A stretch of 64,000 bases of DNA from Blastococcus saxobsidens (GTDB lineage Bacteria; Actinomycetota; Actinomycetes; Mycobacteriales; Geodermatophilaceae), in contig NZ_POQT01000004.1 of assembly GCF_002938435.1 (NCBI RefSeq), positions 62,001 to 126,000 on the forward strand. The letters run 5' to 3'. Below, piece by piece: positions 8,368 through 16,627 of this stretch. The translations under genes were made by a program, and so were the position numbers. Within the stretch, counting starts at the first letter, position 1, and each line of letters starts with the position of its first letter. Below the pieces are notes generated by a model that was not told the origin of the DNA, searched no databases, and saw only the letters and a program-made list of their open reading frames with translations.

Positions 8368-8859
8368 CTAGATCCGCAGCAGGCAGAGCTCGGACAGGTC
8401 GGGAGGTCGCGCGAGGGTCGGCGCCGTGGATCGTGCCCGCACTCGGGTGAGGGGACGTCGGGCCGTGAGCACGGGGTGGGGGAGCAGGAGGGCCAGCAGC
8501 CCGGCCAGGGCGGCGGCCAGCACCGCCAGGCAGACGGACCACAGATGACCGAGGGTTCCGTGCGAGTCGCTCAGCGGGCCGTCTGCGGCGGCGACCGCCG
8601 CAGACAAGCCGGTGGCCGCGTGCGCGGCGGGCGCCGTGGCGGTGAGCACGGTGCCGATCGCCGCGATCCCGGTGGCGGAGACGACGGTGGCTGCTGTCTC
8701 GGCGGCGCCGTGCACGGGCGTCCCGGGCGGGGCGAGAACGGTGGAGTGCGCGACGGGGGAGGAGCGCCCGCCGTCGACGGCGGCCGCGGTGCACTGGGCG
8801 CCATGCATGACGAAGATGCCGACGAGCACCAGCAGTGCCGTCCACAGTCGTGCCGCCAT
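8368..8859 (-). CDS. DUF6153-type small membrane protein
   Basis: 163 residues from the ATG at 8859, which has GGGAGGAGG eight bases upstream. An N-terminal membrane segment (RLWTALLVLVGIFVMHGAQC), a low-complexity Ala/Thr/Gly middle, a second segment around residues 112-130 (SVCLAVLAAALAGLLALLLP) and the terminal DLSELCLLRI are the hallmarks of the actinobacterial DUF6153 family. Function is unknown, but such genes recur beside DUF305 and copper genes. It is divergent from the CopZ-like gene and shares its operator region. Confidence 0.7.
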   Translation of the reverse strand: MAARLWTALLVLVGIFVMHGAQCTAAAVDGGRSSPVAHSTVLAPPGTPVHGAAETAATVVSATGIAAIGTVLTATAPAAHAATGLSAAVAAADGPLSDSHGTLGHLWSVCLAVLAAALAGLLALLLPHPVLTARRPLTRVRARSTAPTLARPPDLSELCLLRI

Positions 8860-9007
8860 GACGCCTCCTCCCTTTCCGGTCTCCGAGGTTAGGCCGAGGT
8901 TCGGGGGAATGCCCGGAGGCCTCGGGTTGCGGATGTCAGGTCGCTCCTGCATCGGCCGCGTCCCGGCGCGGTTGAAGTCGGCCGGAAAGTCGGTACCATT
9001 GTCCAAA

Positions 9008-9024
9008 ATACCCCCCCAGGGTAT
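9008..9024. promoter_or_regulatory. CsoR-type copper operator upstream of copZ-like gene
   Basis: ATACCCCCCCAGGGTAT has perfect 6-base arms (ATACCC and GGGTAT) around a 5-base spacer. This is the pattern bound by the Cu(I)-sensing repressor CsoR. It lies 26 bases before the CopZ-like start and 148 bases before the divergent DUF6153 gene. No csoR gene is in the window, so the regulator would act from elsewhere. Confidence 0.6.
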
Positions 9025-9050
9025 CGCACACCGAATCGGGAGGAAACCTC

Positions 9051-9317
9051 ATGCGCACCGCCACCTACACCGTCGTCGGTATGACCTGCGGCCACTGCGT
9101 CAACTCCGTCACCGAGGAGGTCGGTCAGGTGCCAGGCGTCGCGAGCGTGGACGTGGAGCTGGGCACCGGTGGACTGACCGTCACCAGCAAGGACGAGGTC
9201 ACGGACGCCGCGGTGCGAGCCGCTGTGGAAGAAGCGGGCTACCAGCTCGCGGCACCTGTCGAGGAGGTGGCGCAGATCGGTGGACAGGGGCCTGGCTGCG
9301 GCTGTGGCTGCAACTGA
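9051..9317 (+). CDS. copZ: CopZ-like heavy-metal-associated chaperone
   Basis: 88 residues, ATG with GGGAGG upstream. The single HMA domain has the metal site MTCGHCVNSV in the first loop and the family beta-alpha-beta-beta-alpha-beta pattern. It ends in an extra CGCGCN tail after a Gly-rich linker, which adds three Cys beyond the usual CxxC. The family delivers Cu(I) to P-type ATPases or repressors in the cytosol. A CsoR-like operator lies directly upstream. No copper ATPase gene is seen next to it, which is unusual. Confidence 0.85.
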   Translation: MRTATYTVVGMTCGHCVNSVTEEVGQVPGVASVDVELGTGGLTVTSKDEVTDAAVRAAVEEAGYQLAAPVEEVAQIGGQGPGCGCGCN

Positions 9318-9735
9318 CGGCCATGGTTGACAGCTCTCCGACCGGCCGCCGACGGCATGACGCAGGTCGCACACGAGGGAGGCGTGCACCTCGTCAGGGC
9401 GTCGGAGATGACTGGAGCCGGTCGGCCGAGGGGTGGGAAGAAGTCCCGTCGGCCGTCTTGGAGCGCATCGTGCACGACCGCCTGGGCGAGGCCATGCCCT
9501 GAGCCACCTGGAGCACCATGTGCCCGGGTTGGTCGTGCTCACGGGGGTGCCGCCGGATGCCGACCGACAGCGGCGTGCGTGCGCCGTTGTCGCCGGAGGG
9601 GGTGCTCGTCGCCGCGCGAGAGTGCTCGACCACCCCTACAGTCCTGACGTCCGGACAATCATCCGGATGTGACCATCGTTCCCGGCCCAGCCCCGGCCGC
9701 TCCCGTTGCATCCGACGTGAGGCGAGGAGGGTGTC
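9318..9735. other. 418-base gap without an assignable gene
   Basis: Short frames such as one ending VPSAVLERIVHDRLGEAMP and another reading HHVPGLVVLTGVPPDADR look mildly protein-like but are in different frames and have no start with a ribosome site. This may be a decayed gene. The ribosome site of nuoA (GAGGAGGG) is at the right end. Confidence 0.3.
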
Positions 9736-10077
9736 ATGGTTGCTCTGCTGTTGTTGGCGGCTTTCGTCGTGGTCGGCATGGCAGGGCTCTACGTCGTCTC
9801 GTCGGCGGTGCGGAGCGTCCGGGAGCCGGCCGTCGTGCTGCCGTACGAGTCGGGCCTGCTCCCGCGGCAGCATGCCGTCTCCCGCTACCACGCGCGGTGG
9901 TACGCGGTCACGGTTCTCTTCCTCGCGTTCGACATGGAGATGATCTTCATGTACCCGTGGGCGGTGGTGGTCGCGGACATGGGAGCGCAGGCCGTCATCG
10001 AGATGTTCGGTTTCCTCGCCGTGCTGCTCGTCGGGGTCACCTACGTCTGGCGTGAGGGTGCGCTGCGATGGACGTGA
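9736..10077 (+). CDS. nuoA: NuoA-like subunit of a complex I-like membrane arm
   Basis: 113 residues, ATG after GAGGAGGG. Three membrane segments lie near residues 2-22, 57-78 and 85-103. The family loop reads PYESGLLP (Ser where many NuoA have Cys), and the second segment holds the conserved FLAFDMEMIFMYPWAV with its Asp-x-Glu pair. NuoA belongs next to NuoH and NuoJ at the junction of the peripheral and membrane arms. It is the first gene of an operon of overlapping genes running to 18.1 kb that has no separate nuoB, C, D, E, F, G or I. Confidence 0.85.
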   Translation: MVALLLLAAFVVVGMAGLYVVSSAVRSVREPAVVLPYESGLLPRQHAVSRYHARWYAVTVLFLAFDMEMIFMYPWAVVVADMGAQAVIEMFGFLAVLLVGVTYVWREGALRWT

Positions 10078-11246
10078 TCGCCCGTCTGCGGGCCTGGGCG
10101 CTGGCCCGACCGCGGGTGCTGCTCGTGGACCCCCCGGCAAAGGTGATGCTCCGGTGGTCCGTCGAGGCCGAACTGGACCGGCGTGGCTGGCGGTCCGCCG
10201 CGTCGCCCGCGGATGCCGATCTCCTGGTCGTCCTGGGGGAACCCGGCCCGGAGCTCGCAGCCGCCGTCGACGTCCTGTGGAGCCAGATCCCTGAGCCACG
10301 GCATCGGCTCGATCTCCACCATGAGAGGGCCCTCGCCGTCGACCTGGACGCGGGTCTGGATGCGCTGGTCCGGCGGTCTGCAGGGGTGGTGAGCGGAGCG
10401 GACCGGCCGTCGCCTGCCTCGTTGCTCGGCACGGGTGCGGACGCCGACGACGAGGACGCCGACGGAGAGGGCATGGACCACGAGGGCATGGACCACGAGG
10501 GCATGGACCACGAGGGCATGGACCACGAGGGCATGGACCACGAGGGCATGGACCACGAGGGCATGGACCACGAGGGCATGGACCACGAGGGCATGCACAT
10601 GCACCACAGCGGTGAGGTGGCCGGTCTGCCGATGGCCTCCACCGCCTCCGATCGGGACGGCCTCGAACTCGATGTCCTCAAGGTGGCGCTCGGACCGGTG
10701 CTGCCGGGCTGGCCGACCGGCCTGGTGCTGCGGGCCGACCTGCAGGGTGACGTCCTCACCTCCGCGGAGCTCGCCTGGCTCGACGCCGACCTCCTCCCCG
10801 CCGCGCGGCCGCACCCCGACCCGCAGCAGGCCGCGCTCGACCGGCTCGCTCGCTTTCTCGACGTGGCCGGCTGGTCGACCGCCGCCCGGGATGCACGCCG
10901 CGCCCGGGACGGCCTGGCCGCCGACGGTTCCGACCAACGGGAGGCGCAGCGGCAGGCCGAGGCCGTGGCACGGCGGGTCCACCGATCGCGGACGCTGTCG
11001 TGGACGGCCGGCGGCATCGGGCAAGCGCCATCGGAGCGCAGTTCCGGCGCAGGTGTCCTGGACCGGGTCCGGCGCTGGTGCGACGCCGCGTCGGGGCGAC
11101 CGGTCGAGGACCCCCCTGCCGCCTCGCTGGACGACATCGCGGCCCTGGTGGAGGGCGTGGAGATCGGCAGCGCACGGCTGATCGTGGCCAGCCTGGACCT
11201 CAGCCCCGTTCCCGTCGTGCCGGCCTCGGAGCACGCACATGCCTGA
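10068..11246 (+). CDS. NuoB/NuoD-like fusion with MDHEG metal-binding repeat
   Basis: 392 residues, overlapping nuoA and nuoH by about 10 bases each. Residues about 15-110 follow the NuoB fold pattern (DADLLVVLGEPGPELAAAVD, then WSQIPEPRHRLDL, where real NuoB has a cluster-binding Cys after MPEPR), but all Fe-S cysteines are missing. Residues 136-175 are eight perfect MDHEG repeats followed by MHMHH, flanked by an acidic stretch. The later part (ALGPVLPGWPTGLVLRADLQ) resembles the N-terminus of NuoD or hydrogenase large subunits but lacks any metal-cluster or quinone-site signature I can identify. It is in the right operon position to cap the membrane arm. The repeats are typical of Cu, Ni or Zn binding. 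The family assignment is from memory of motifs and is tentative. Confidence 0.6.
   Translation: MDVIARLRAWALARPRVLLVDPPAKVMLRWSVEAELDRRGWRSAASPADADLLVVLGEPGPELAAAVDVLWSQIPEPRHRLDLHHERALAVDLDAGLDALVRRSAGVVSGADRPSPASLLGTGADADDEDADGEGMDHEGMDHEGMDHEGMDHEGMDHEGMDHEGMDHEGMDHEGMHMHHSGEVAGLPMASTASDRDGLELDVLKVALGPVLPGWPTGLVLRADLQGDVLTSAELAWLDADLLPAARPHPDPQQAALDRLARFLDVAGWSTAARDARRARDGLAADGSDQREAQRQAEAVARRVHRSRTLSWTAGGIGQAPSERSSGAGVLDRVRRWCDAASGRPVEDPPAASLDDIAALVEGVEIGSARLIVASLDLSPVPVVPASEHAHA
10473..10592 (+). repeat. Eight perfect 15-bp coding repeats (MDHEG)
   Basis: The unit ATGGACCACGAGGGC is repeated eight times without a mismatch, giving residues 136-175 of the fusion protein, and is followed by a diverged unit ATGCACATGCACCAC. 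Identity at DNA level, including third codon positions, indicates recent expansion or ongoing slippage. Confidence 0.97.
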
Positions 11247-12177
11247 GCAGACCCTGGCCGAGGCGTGGGGGTCGGCCCCTGCGGTCCTCGCGGTCGTGGC
11301 AGTCGGTCTGGTCCTCGGCCTCGTGGTGGCGGGTGTCGACCGCGCCGTCGTCTCCGGGGGGTCCGGCGCCGCGGTGGAACCGATCCGCTCGAGCGCACGT
11401 CTGCTGCTCGAACAGCGGCGGACCACGCTCGCCCCCGACCGGCTGCTCTGGCGGCTGGGCGGGACGGCGGTACCCGTCCTGGCGTTGCTGTCCCTGGCCG
11501 TCGTCCCGATCGGCGGCCGTACCTTGTGGTCGACCAGCGCCGACCTCGTCTGGTTCAACGCCATGGAGGCGCTGCTGTGGGCCGCCGTCTGGCTGGTCGG
11601 ATGGGGACCGAACGCCGTCCACGCCGTCACCGGCGGCTACCGCTTCCTCGCCCAGGGCCTGGCCTACGAGCTGCCGCTCATGTTCGCGCTGATCACCGCT
11701 GGTCTGGCGGCCGGCTCGCTGCGGACGACCGACGTCGTGGCCGCGCAGCAGGACCTGTGGTTCGTGGTCACGATGCCCGTCGCCTTCGTCGTCTTCGTCG
11801 CCGGCGCCGCGGCGTTCGCCTTCTGGGGCCCCTTCGCTGCGCCGACCGCCGCCGACATCGCCGGCGGGGTCTCCTCCGAGCTGTCAGGGGTGGACCGGCT
11901 GCTGGTCGAGGCGGGACGCGCCATCTTCCTCGGTGCCAGTGCGGCGATGGCGGCGGCGCTGTTCCTCGGCGGTGGCTCGGGTCCCTGGCTGCCCGGTCCG
12001 CTGTGGCACCTGCTGAAGACCCTCGCCGTCGTCGCGGCTCTGGTCTGGATCGGCCGGCGGCTGCCCGTCCTGCGCCCCGACCGGACGGTCGAGGTCGGCT
12101 GGATGGTGCTGGTGCCACTGACGCTGCTGCAGGCGCTGGTGGTCGCCGTGCTCGTGCTGACCGGGTTCTACGCATGA
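11239..12177 (+). CDS. nuoH: NuoH-like membrane subunit
   Basis: 312 residues with about eight membrane segments. The order matches NuoH: EPIRSSARLLLEQ after the first segment, the cytoplasmic loop PFAAPTAADIAGGVSSELSG, and the C-terminal WIGRRLPVLRPD..VGWMVLVPLTLL. In ordinary NuoH that loop reads roughly PFDLPEAESE and lines the quinone channel; here the acidic residues are largely gone, and the RPGPNRVG loop is also not recognisable. The subunit probably still anchors the arm but may not handle quinone in the usual way. It starts inside the last codons of the upstream fusion gene. Confidence 0.8.
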   Translation: MPEQTLAEAWGSAPAVLAVVAVGLVLGLVVAGVDRAVVSGGSGAAVEPIRSSARLLLEQRRTTLAPDRLLWRLGGTAVPVLALLSLAVVPIGGRTLWSTSADLVWFNAMEALLWAAVWLVGWGPNAVHAVTGGYRFLAQGLAYELPLMFALITAGLAAGSLRTTDVVAAQQDLWFVVTMPVAFVVFVAGAAAFAFWGPFAAPTAADIAGGVSSELSGVDRLLVEAGRAIFLGASAAMAAALFLGGGSGPWLPGPLWHLLKTLAVVAALVWIGRRLPVLRPDRTVEVGWMVLVPLTLLQALVVAVLVLTGFYA

Positions 12178-12187
12178 GGAGGACGAG

Positions 12188-12769
12188 GTGCTGAGCGACC
12201 TGTCCGGTTGGGCGATCGCCGCGGTCACGGTGCTCGGTGTGCTCTCGGTGGCATCGGGGATCGCGGTGTTCGTCGTGGACTCGATGGCCCGGGCGACGTT
12301 CGCGCTCCTCGGTTCGTTCCTGGCCGTCGCAGGAGTGCTGCTCGCGCTCGACCTGGTGTACCTGGCCGTGGTGACGGCGCTGATGATGACGATCGAGATG
12401 GCGATCATGGTCGTCTTCATGCTCATGTTCATGATGAACCCGGCCGGGCTCATGCCGATGACCATGGTGCACAACGCCAGGGGCTCGGCCGTTTTGGGTG
12501 CCGGCGCCTTCGTCGTCCTCGTCCTCGGCATCTGGCTGATCGACTGGCCGACCCGGGACGTCTCACGGCCGCCGGACAGCACCCGCCAGCTCGGCGAGGC
12601 GATCATGGGCAGCCACATGCTGGTCATGCTCCTGATCGGCATCGCGCTGTTCGCGACCATCCTGGCCGGCACGGTCCTGGCGACCGCCCGAGGTCGTTAC
12701 GACCGCTTCGGCTCCGGGTTGGACGCGCAGCAGCCGGCCGACCCGGTACCCGGGGGGCTGCCCCGATGA
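12188..12769 (+). CDS. nuoJ: NuoJ-like subunit, Met-rich
   Basis: 193 residues from a GTG with GAGGAGGAC upstream. Five membrane segments are seen; the third (YLAVVTALMMTIEMAIMVVF) is the conserved NuoJ helix, and it runs on into MLMFMMNPAGLMPMTMVHNA, a run unusually rich in Met. A loop of about 30 residues separates segments four and five. In complex I this subunit helps couple the quinone cavity to the antiporter modules. Its stop overlaps the nuoK start. Confidence 0.85.
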   Translation: MLSDLSGWAIAAVTVLGVLSVASGIAVFVVDSMARATFALLGSFLAVAGVLLALDLVYLAVVTALMMTIEMAIMVVFMLMFMMNPAGLMPMTMVHNARGSAVLGAGAFVVLVLGIWLIDWPTRDVSRPPDSTRQLGEAIMGSHMLVMLLIGIALFATILAGTVLATARGRYDRFGSGLDAQQPADPVPGGLPR

Positions 12770-13083
12770 CGTCCGAACTGGTGCTGCAGCTGCTGCTGAC
12801 CGTCGCCGCCGCCCTGGTGGGCGTCGGCCTGTACGGTGCGTTGTCCCAGCAGTCGATCGTCATGGTGATGATGGGCCTCGAGCTCGTCCTGGGCGGCGTG
12901 CTGCTGGCCGGGGGAGCGGCCTGGTTCTTCCTCGCCCCGGAGCTGCCCGACGCCCAGATGCTCGTGGTGGTCGCCCTGGTCGTCATGGCCGTCGAGATGG
13001 CCATGGGGTTCGCGGTCACGATCGCCATCTACCGTGCCCGGCAGGTCGACATGGTCGACATGGCCACGGACCTGAGCGGATGA
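12766..13083 (+). CDS. nuoK: NuoK-like subunit
   Basis: 105 residues with the ATG inside the nuoJ stop (ATGA). Three membrane segments are present. The two channel glutamates of the family are kept: one in VMMGLELVLGG and one in VVMAVEMAMGFAV. The Asn that usually follows the first (LELMLNA) is replaced by Gly. The protein belongs to the E-channel of complex I and is related to MrpC. Conservation of both Glu argues that proton or ion translocation is still selected for. Confidence 0.88.
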   Translation: MTSELVLQLLLTVAAALVGVGLYGALSQQSIVMVMMGLELVLGGVLLAGGAAWFFLAPELPDAQMLVVVALVVMAVEMAMGFAVTIAIYRARQVDMVDMATDLSG

Positions 13084-15017
13084 GCGCGAGCCTGGCCGGC
13101 CTGGTGCTGTCACCGGCCCTGACCGGGGCGGTGCTGCTGCTCGCCGGGCGGCGGGCCGACCGCGCCGCCGGTCCGGTCGCCGTGGTGGTCACCGGCGTCA
13201 CCGTGGCGTTGGCGGCGCTCGTGGCCGTGACCCGGCCACGGCTGTCGGCTCCGTTCCTCGGCATCGTCGAGGGCGGGGACCTGCGACTGGTCGTCGACGG
13301 GCTGTCCGCCGTGCTCGTCGTCCTGGTCACCGGGATCGCCCTGCTCGTCACAGCGTTCGCGGTCGCAGACCTGCCGACGGACGCGGCGCGGGCCCGGTTC
13401 TTCGGCTACCTGCTCCTGTTCGTCGCCGCCATGCTGGCCACCGTCACTGCGGCCACGCTGCCCGCGCTGCTGCTGGCGTGGGAGGTCATGGGCGCGACGT
13501 CCTACGCCCTCATCGGGTTCCGCTGGGAAGAGCCGGGCAAGCTGGCCGCCGGCACGACAGCGTTCGTGACCACCCGGGCCGGGGATCTCGGTCTGTACGT
13601 CGCCGCCGGAGCCGCGCTGGCGGCGACGGGCAGCCTGGGGCTCGCCGACCTGAACACCTCCGGGGGCGGGTGGGCGGACCTCGCCGCGGCCGGCGTGCTG
13701 CTGGCGGCGCTGGGCAAGTCGGCGCAGCTGCCCTTCTCGGCCTGGCTCTCCGCCGCCATGCAGGGACCGAGCCCGGTGAGCGCGCTGCTGCACTCGGCCA
13801 CGATGGTCGCCGCCGGCGGGTACCTGCTGATCCGGATGCAGCCGCTGCTCGCCGCGACCGGCTGGGCCGCGACGGCGGCGGCCTGGATCGGTGCGCTCAC
13901 CGCACTCGTGCTGGGGGCGGTGGCCGTCGCGCAGAGCGACCTCAAGCAGCTGCTCGCCGCGAGCACGGCGGCGCAGGTCGGGTTCGTCGTCCTGGCCGCC
14001 GGGGTGGGTGCCACCGCCGGCGGCACCGCTCAGCTGGTGGCGCACGCCGCGGTCAAGGCCGGCCTGTTCGTCGCCGCGGGAGCCTGGCTCACCGCCCTCG
14101 GTACCAAGCAGCTGGCAGACCTGCGTGGCGCCGCCCGCCGTTATCCGGGGATGGGTGCGGCGGTCGCGGTCGCCGGGCTGGCCCTGGCGGGGATACCGCC
14201 GCTGTCCCTGTGGGCCACCAAGGACGAGGTGCTCGCCGGCGTCGACGGGACGGCGCTGCACGTGGTCGGCCTCGCCGCCGCCGCGGTCTCGGCGGTGTAC
14301 GCCGGCCGGATCCTGGTCGTCGTCCTGGCGCGACCGGCGGGGGAGGAGGCGGTCGACCGGGAGGAGCCGGGCACGCGGCAGATCCCGACCACCACCACCG
14401 CCGTGGCCGGGGTGCTGGCGGTTTTCGCCGCCGGCCTGGGCGTGCTCGCCGTCTCCGCGGTGGCCGACGCGTGGAAGGTGGCCCTCGATGCCGACGGCGA
14501 GCCCTCGCCCGGGCTCGGTGACCTGCTGCTGTCCGGAGTGCTCGCGCTGGTGGTTCTCGGGCTGACCGTCACGGTGGCGCGCGTCCGGCCGGCCACGGTG
14601 CACTGGATCCAGCGCAGCCCGCTCGCGTCCTGGGCGGGGCTGCGGCACGTGCTGTCCCCACGGCCGGCGCTGGCGCTGGCCCGGGTGATGGCCGCGGTCG
14701 ACGACCGGCTGATCGACCGCGTGGTCACGAGCCTGGCGACCGGCGCCGGCCGGGTCGCCAGGCAGGCTGCGCGGGCGGACGACGGAGCCCTCGACGGAGC
14801 GGTCACCGGTCTGGCGTGGGCAACCCGGCGGGCTGCCGACGGATCGGCCCGGGTCGACGCCGGAGTCGTGGACGGCGGGGTCCGGGCGACCGCGCGGATC
14901 ATCCACCGCGCCGGCCGCGCCGCACGGCGTCCGCAGACCGGGCTGCTGCACCAGTACTACGTCCAGGCCGTCGTCGGTCTGGGATTCCTGCTCGTCCTCC
15001 TGCTCGTCGTGAGGTGA
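13080..15017 (+). CDS. nuoL: NuoL-like antiporter subunit
   Basis: 645 residues, overlapping nuoK by four bases. About 14 antiporter-type membrane segments, then a lateral helix region and a last segment (residues about 628-643). Key residues are kept: Glu in LLLAWEVMGATSYALIGF, Lys in ALGKSAQLPFSAWL, the HSATMVAAG motif, and Lys in LSLWATKDEVL. The region between residues 520 and 620 is an amphipathic, Arg/Asp/Ala-rich stretch of the kind that forms the traverse helix. The subunit sits at the distal end of the arm and pumps protons in normal complex I; Mrp-type cation exchange is the alternative. Confidence 0.9.
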   Translation: MSASLAGLVLSPALTGAVLLLAGRRADRAAGPVAVVVTGVTVALAALVAVTRPRLSAPFLGIVEGGDLRLVVDGLSAVLVVLVTGIALLVTAFAVADLPTDAARARFFGYLLLFVAAMLATVTAATLPALLLAWEVMGATSYALIGFRWEEPGKLAAGTTAFVTTRAGDLGLYVAAGAALAATGSLGLADLNTSGGGWADLAAAGVLLAALGKSAQLPFSAWLSAAMQGPSPVSALLHSATMVAAGGYLLIRMQPLLAATGWAATAAAWIGALTALVLGAVAVAQSDLKQLLAASTAAQVGFVVLAAGVGATAGGTAQLVAHAAVKAGLFVAAGAWLTALGTKQLADLRGAARRYPGMGAAVAVAGLALAGIPPLSLWATKDEVLAGVDGTALHVVGLAAAAVSAVYAGRILVVVLARPAGEEAVDREEPGTRQIPTTTTAVAGVLAVFAAGLGVLAVSAVADAWKVALDADGEPSPGLGDLLLSGVLALVVLGLTVTVARVRPATVHWIQRSPLASWAGLRHVLSPRPALALARVMAAVDDRLIDRVVTSLATGAGRVARQAARADDGALDGAVTGLAWATRRAADGSARVDAGVVDGGVRATARIIHRAGRAARRPQTGLLHQYYVQAVVGLGFLLVLLLVVR

Positions 15018-16627
15018 CCGTGCTGCTGACCGTCGTGATCTTCCTGCCGCTCCTGGCGGCGGCCGTGCTGCTGGCCGCCCCCCGACTCGGGGGGCGGACG
15101 GCGATCGGGGTGTGGGTCGCGGCCGCCGCCGCGGACCTGGCGCTGATCGGCTGGATGTGGTGGCGCTTCGACCCGGGCAGCGGCACCTCCGGCGTCGTCG
15201 ACGGTCTGGCCTACGAGGTCGACCTGCAGTGGATCCCCACCGTCGATGCCGGCTACCACATCGGGGTCGACGGTCTGTCCCTGCCGCTGCTGGCCCTGAC
15301 CGGCGTGCTGTTCCTCGCCTGCGCCGTCTACTCGCTGCGCGAACCCGACCGGCCGCGCACCTACGCCGCGCTGTTCCTCTTCCTCCAGACCGCGTGCCTG
15401 GGCACGTTCGCCTCGCTCGACCTGATCCTGTTCTTCGTCTTCTTCGACCTGACGATCGTCGGTATGTACTTCGTGATCGCCGGGTGGGGGCACGGCAACG
15501 CCCGGCGCAGTGCGCTGAAGTTCTTCCTCTACACGTTCATCGGGTCACTGGCTCTGCTGATCGGCTTCATCGGCCTGTTCCTCGGCAGCGACGAGCGCAC
15601 GTTCGACATGGTGGCCCTGGCCGAGAACCCTCCGTTGGCCGATTCGCCGCTGGCCGGCGGGCTGGTGCTGCTGGCGATCGGACTGGGCCTGGCGGTGAAG
15701 ACGCCGCTGTTCCCGTTCCACACCTGGCTGCCCGACGCGCACACCGACGCACCCGCGGCCGGGTCGGCCGTGCTGGCCGGGATCCTGCTCAAGCTCGGGA
15801 CCTACGGATTCGTGCGGATCGCCATGCCGATCCTCCCCGACGCCTGGCAGCGGTGGGCGATGGTCGCCGTCGTCGTCGGCGTGATCAGCGTCCTGTGGGG
15901 TGCCTTCGTGGCGCTGGCCCAGACCGACGTCAAGCGGATGATCGCCTACACCTCGGTGAACCACATGGGCTACGTCCTGCTCGGTCTGGGCGCCGCCGGC
16001 CTGGTGGCCTCCGCCGACGAGGGCGCCCGCACCGTGGCGACGGTCGGGGCGATGTACCAGATGGTCAGCCACGGCCTGCTCACCGGTGCGCTGTTCCTGC
16101 TCAGCGGCTGGCTGTGGTCGCACGGCCACACCTACGCCTTCGACCGGTGGGGCGGGCTGGCCCGCCCCGCTCCGGTCTTCGCCGCCTGCCTGGCGATCGC
16201 CGCCTTCGGCTCCCTGGGTCTGCCCGGGTTCTCCGGGTTCATCGCGGAGTTCCAGGTCTTCACCGGCGCCCTGCAGGCCACGCCGATCGCGACGGTGATC
16301 GCGGTCGTGGGGATCCTGGTCACCGCCGGGCTGTTCCTGCTGGCGCTGCAGCGGCTGCTCACCGGTGACACCACCGCTCCGAGCGAGGTGCCGAGCGACG
16401 GAGATCTGCCGGCGCGCGCGGACGAGCAGCTGAGCGGCGGTGACGGGGGCGCCGCGACCGCCGTCCGGCCGCGGACCGTCACCCGGATCCGGGACCTGCG
16501 CGGCCACGAGATGGCCGCGATCGTGCCGCTGCTCGCACTGGCCCTCGTCCTCGGGCTGCTGCCGCGGGTCCTCCTCGACGTCCTCGAGCCGGCCGCGGCG
16601 GCGGTGGTGGAGCTGGTGGCCCGGTGA
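15014..16627 (+). CDS. nuoM: NuoM-like antiporter subunit
   Basis: 537 residues from a GTG overlapping the nuoL stop (GTGA). The family core is clear: KTPLFPFHTWLPDAHTDAP with the central Lys, then QTDVKRMIAYTSVNHMGYVL. The fifth segment reads ILFFVFFDLTIVGMYFVI, with Asp where NuoM normally has the essential Glu (FWELMLIPMY). A hydrophilic loop of about 45 residues (residues 458-502) before the last segments is longer than usual. A working ion path is likely but with altered chemistry. Confidence 0.9.
   Translation: MTVLLTVVIFLPLLAAAVLLAAPRLGGRTAIGVWVAAAAADLALIGWMWWRFDPGSGTSGVVDGLAYEVDLQWIPTVDAGYHIGVDGLSLPLLALTGVLFLACAVYSLREPDRPRTYAALFLFLQTACLGTFASLDLILFFVFFDLTIVGMYFVIAGWGHGNARRSALKFFLYTFIGSLALLIGFIGLFLGSDERTFDMVALAENPPLADSPLAGGLVLLAIGLGLAVKTPLFPFHTWLPDAHTDAPAAGSAVLAGILLKLGTYGFVRIAMPILPDAWQRWAMVAVVVGVISVLWGAFVALAQTDVKRMIAYTSVNHMGYVLLGLGAAGLVASADEGARTVATVGAMYQMVSHGLLTGALFLLSGWLWSHGHTYAFDRWGGLARPAPVFAACLAIAAFGSLGLPGFSGFIAEFQVFTGALQATPIATVIAVVGILVTAGLFLLALQRLLTGDTTAPSEVPSDGDLPARADEQLSGGDGGAATAVRPRTVTRIRDLRGHEMAAIVPLLALALVLGLLPRVLLDVLEPAAAAVVELVAR

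Noticed and set aside
10473-10592. CRISPR array
   Set aside because: The repeats are contiguous 15-bp units in frame within a gene, with no spacers.
13110-14951. 613-codon antisense frame across nuoL (similar ones across nuoM, nuoN and the integrase)
   Set aside because: Low-complexity, Arg/Gly/Gln/His-rich products with no motif. The plus strand encodes a conserved NuoL with catalytic residues.
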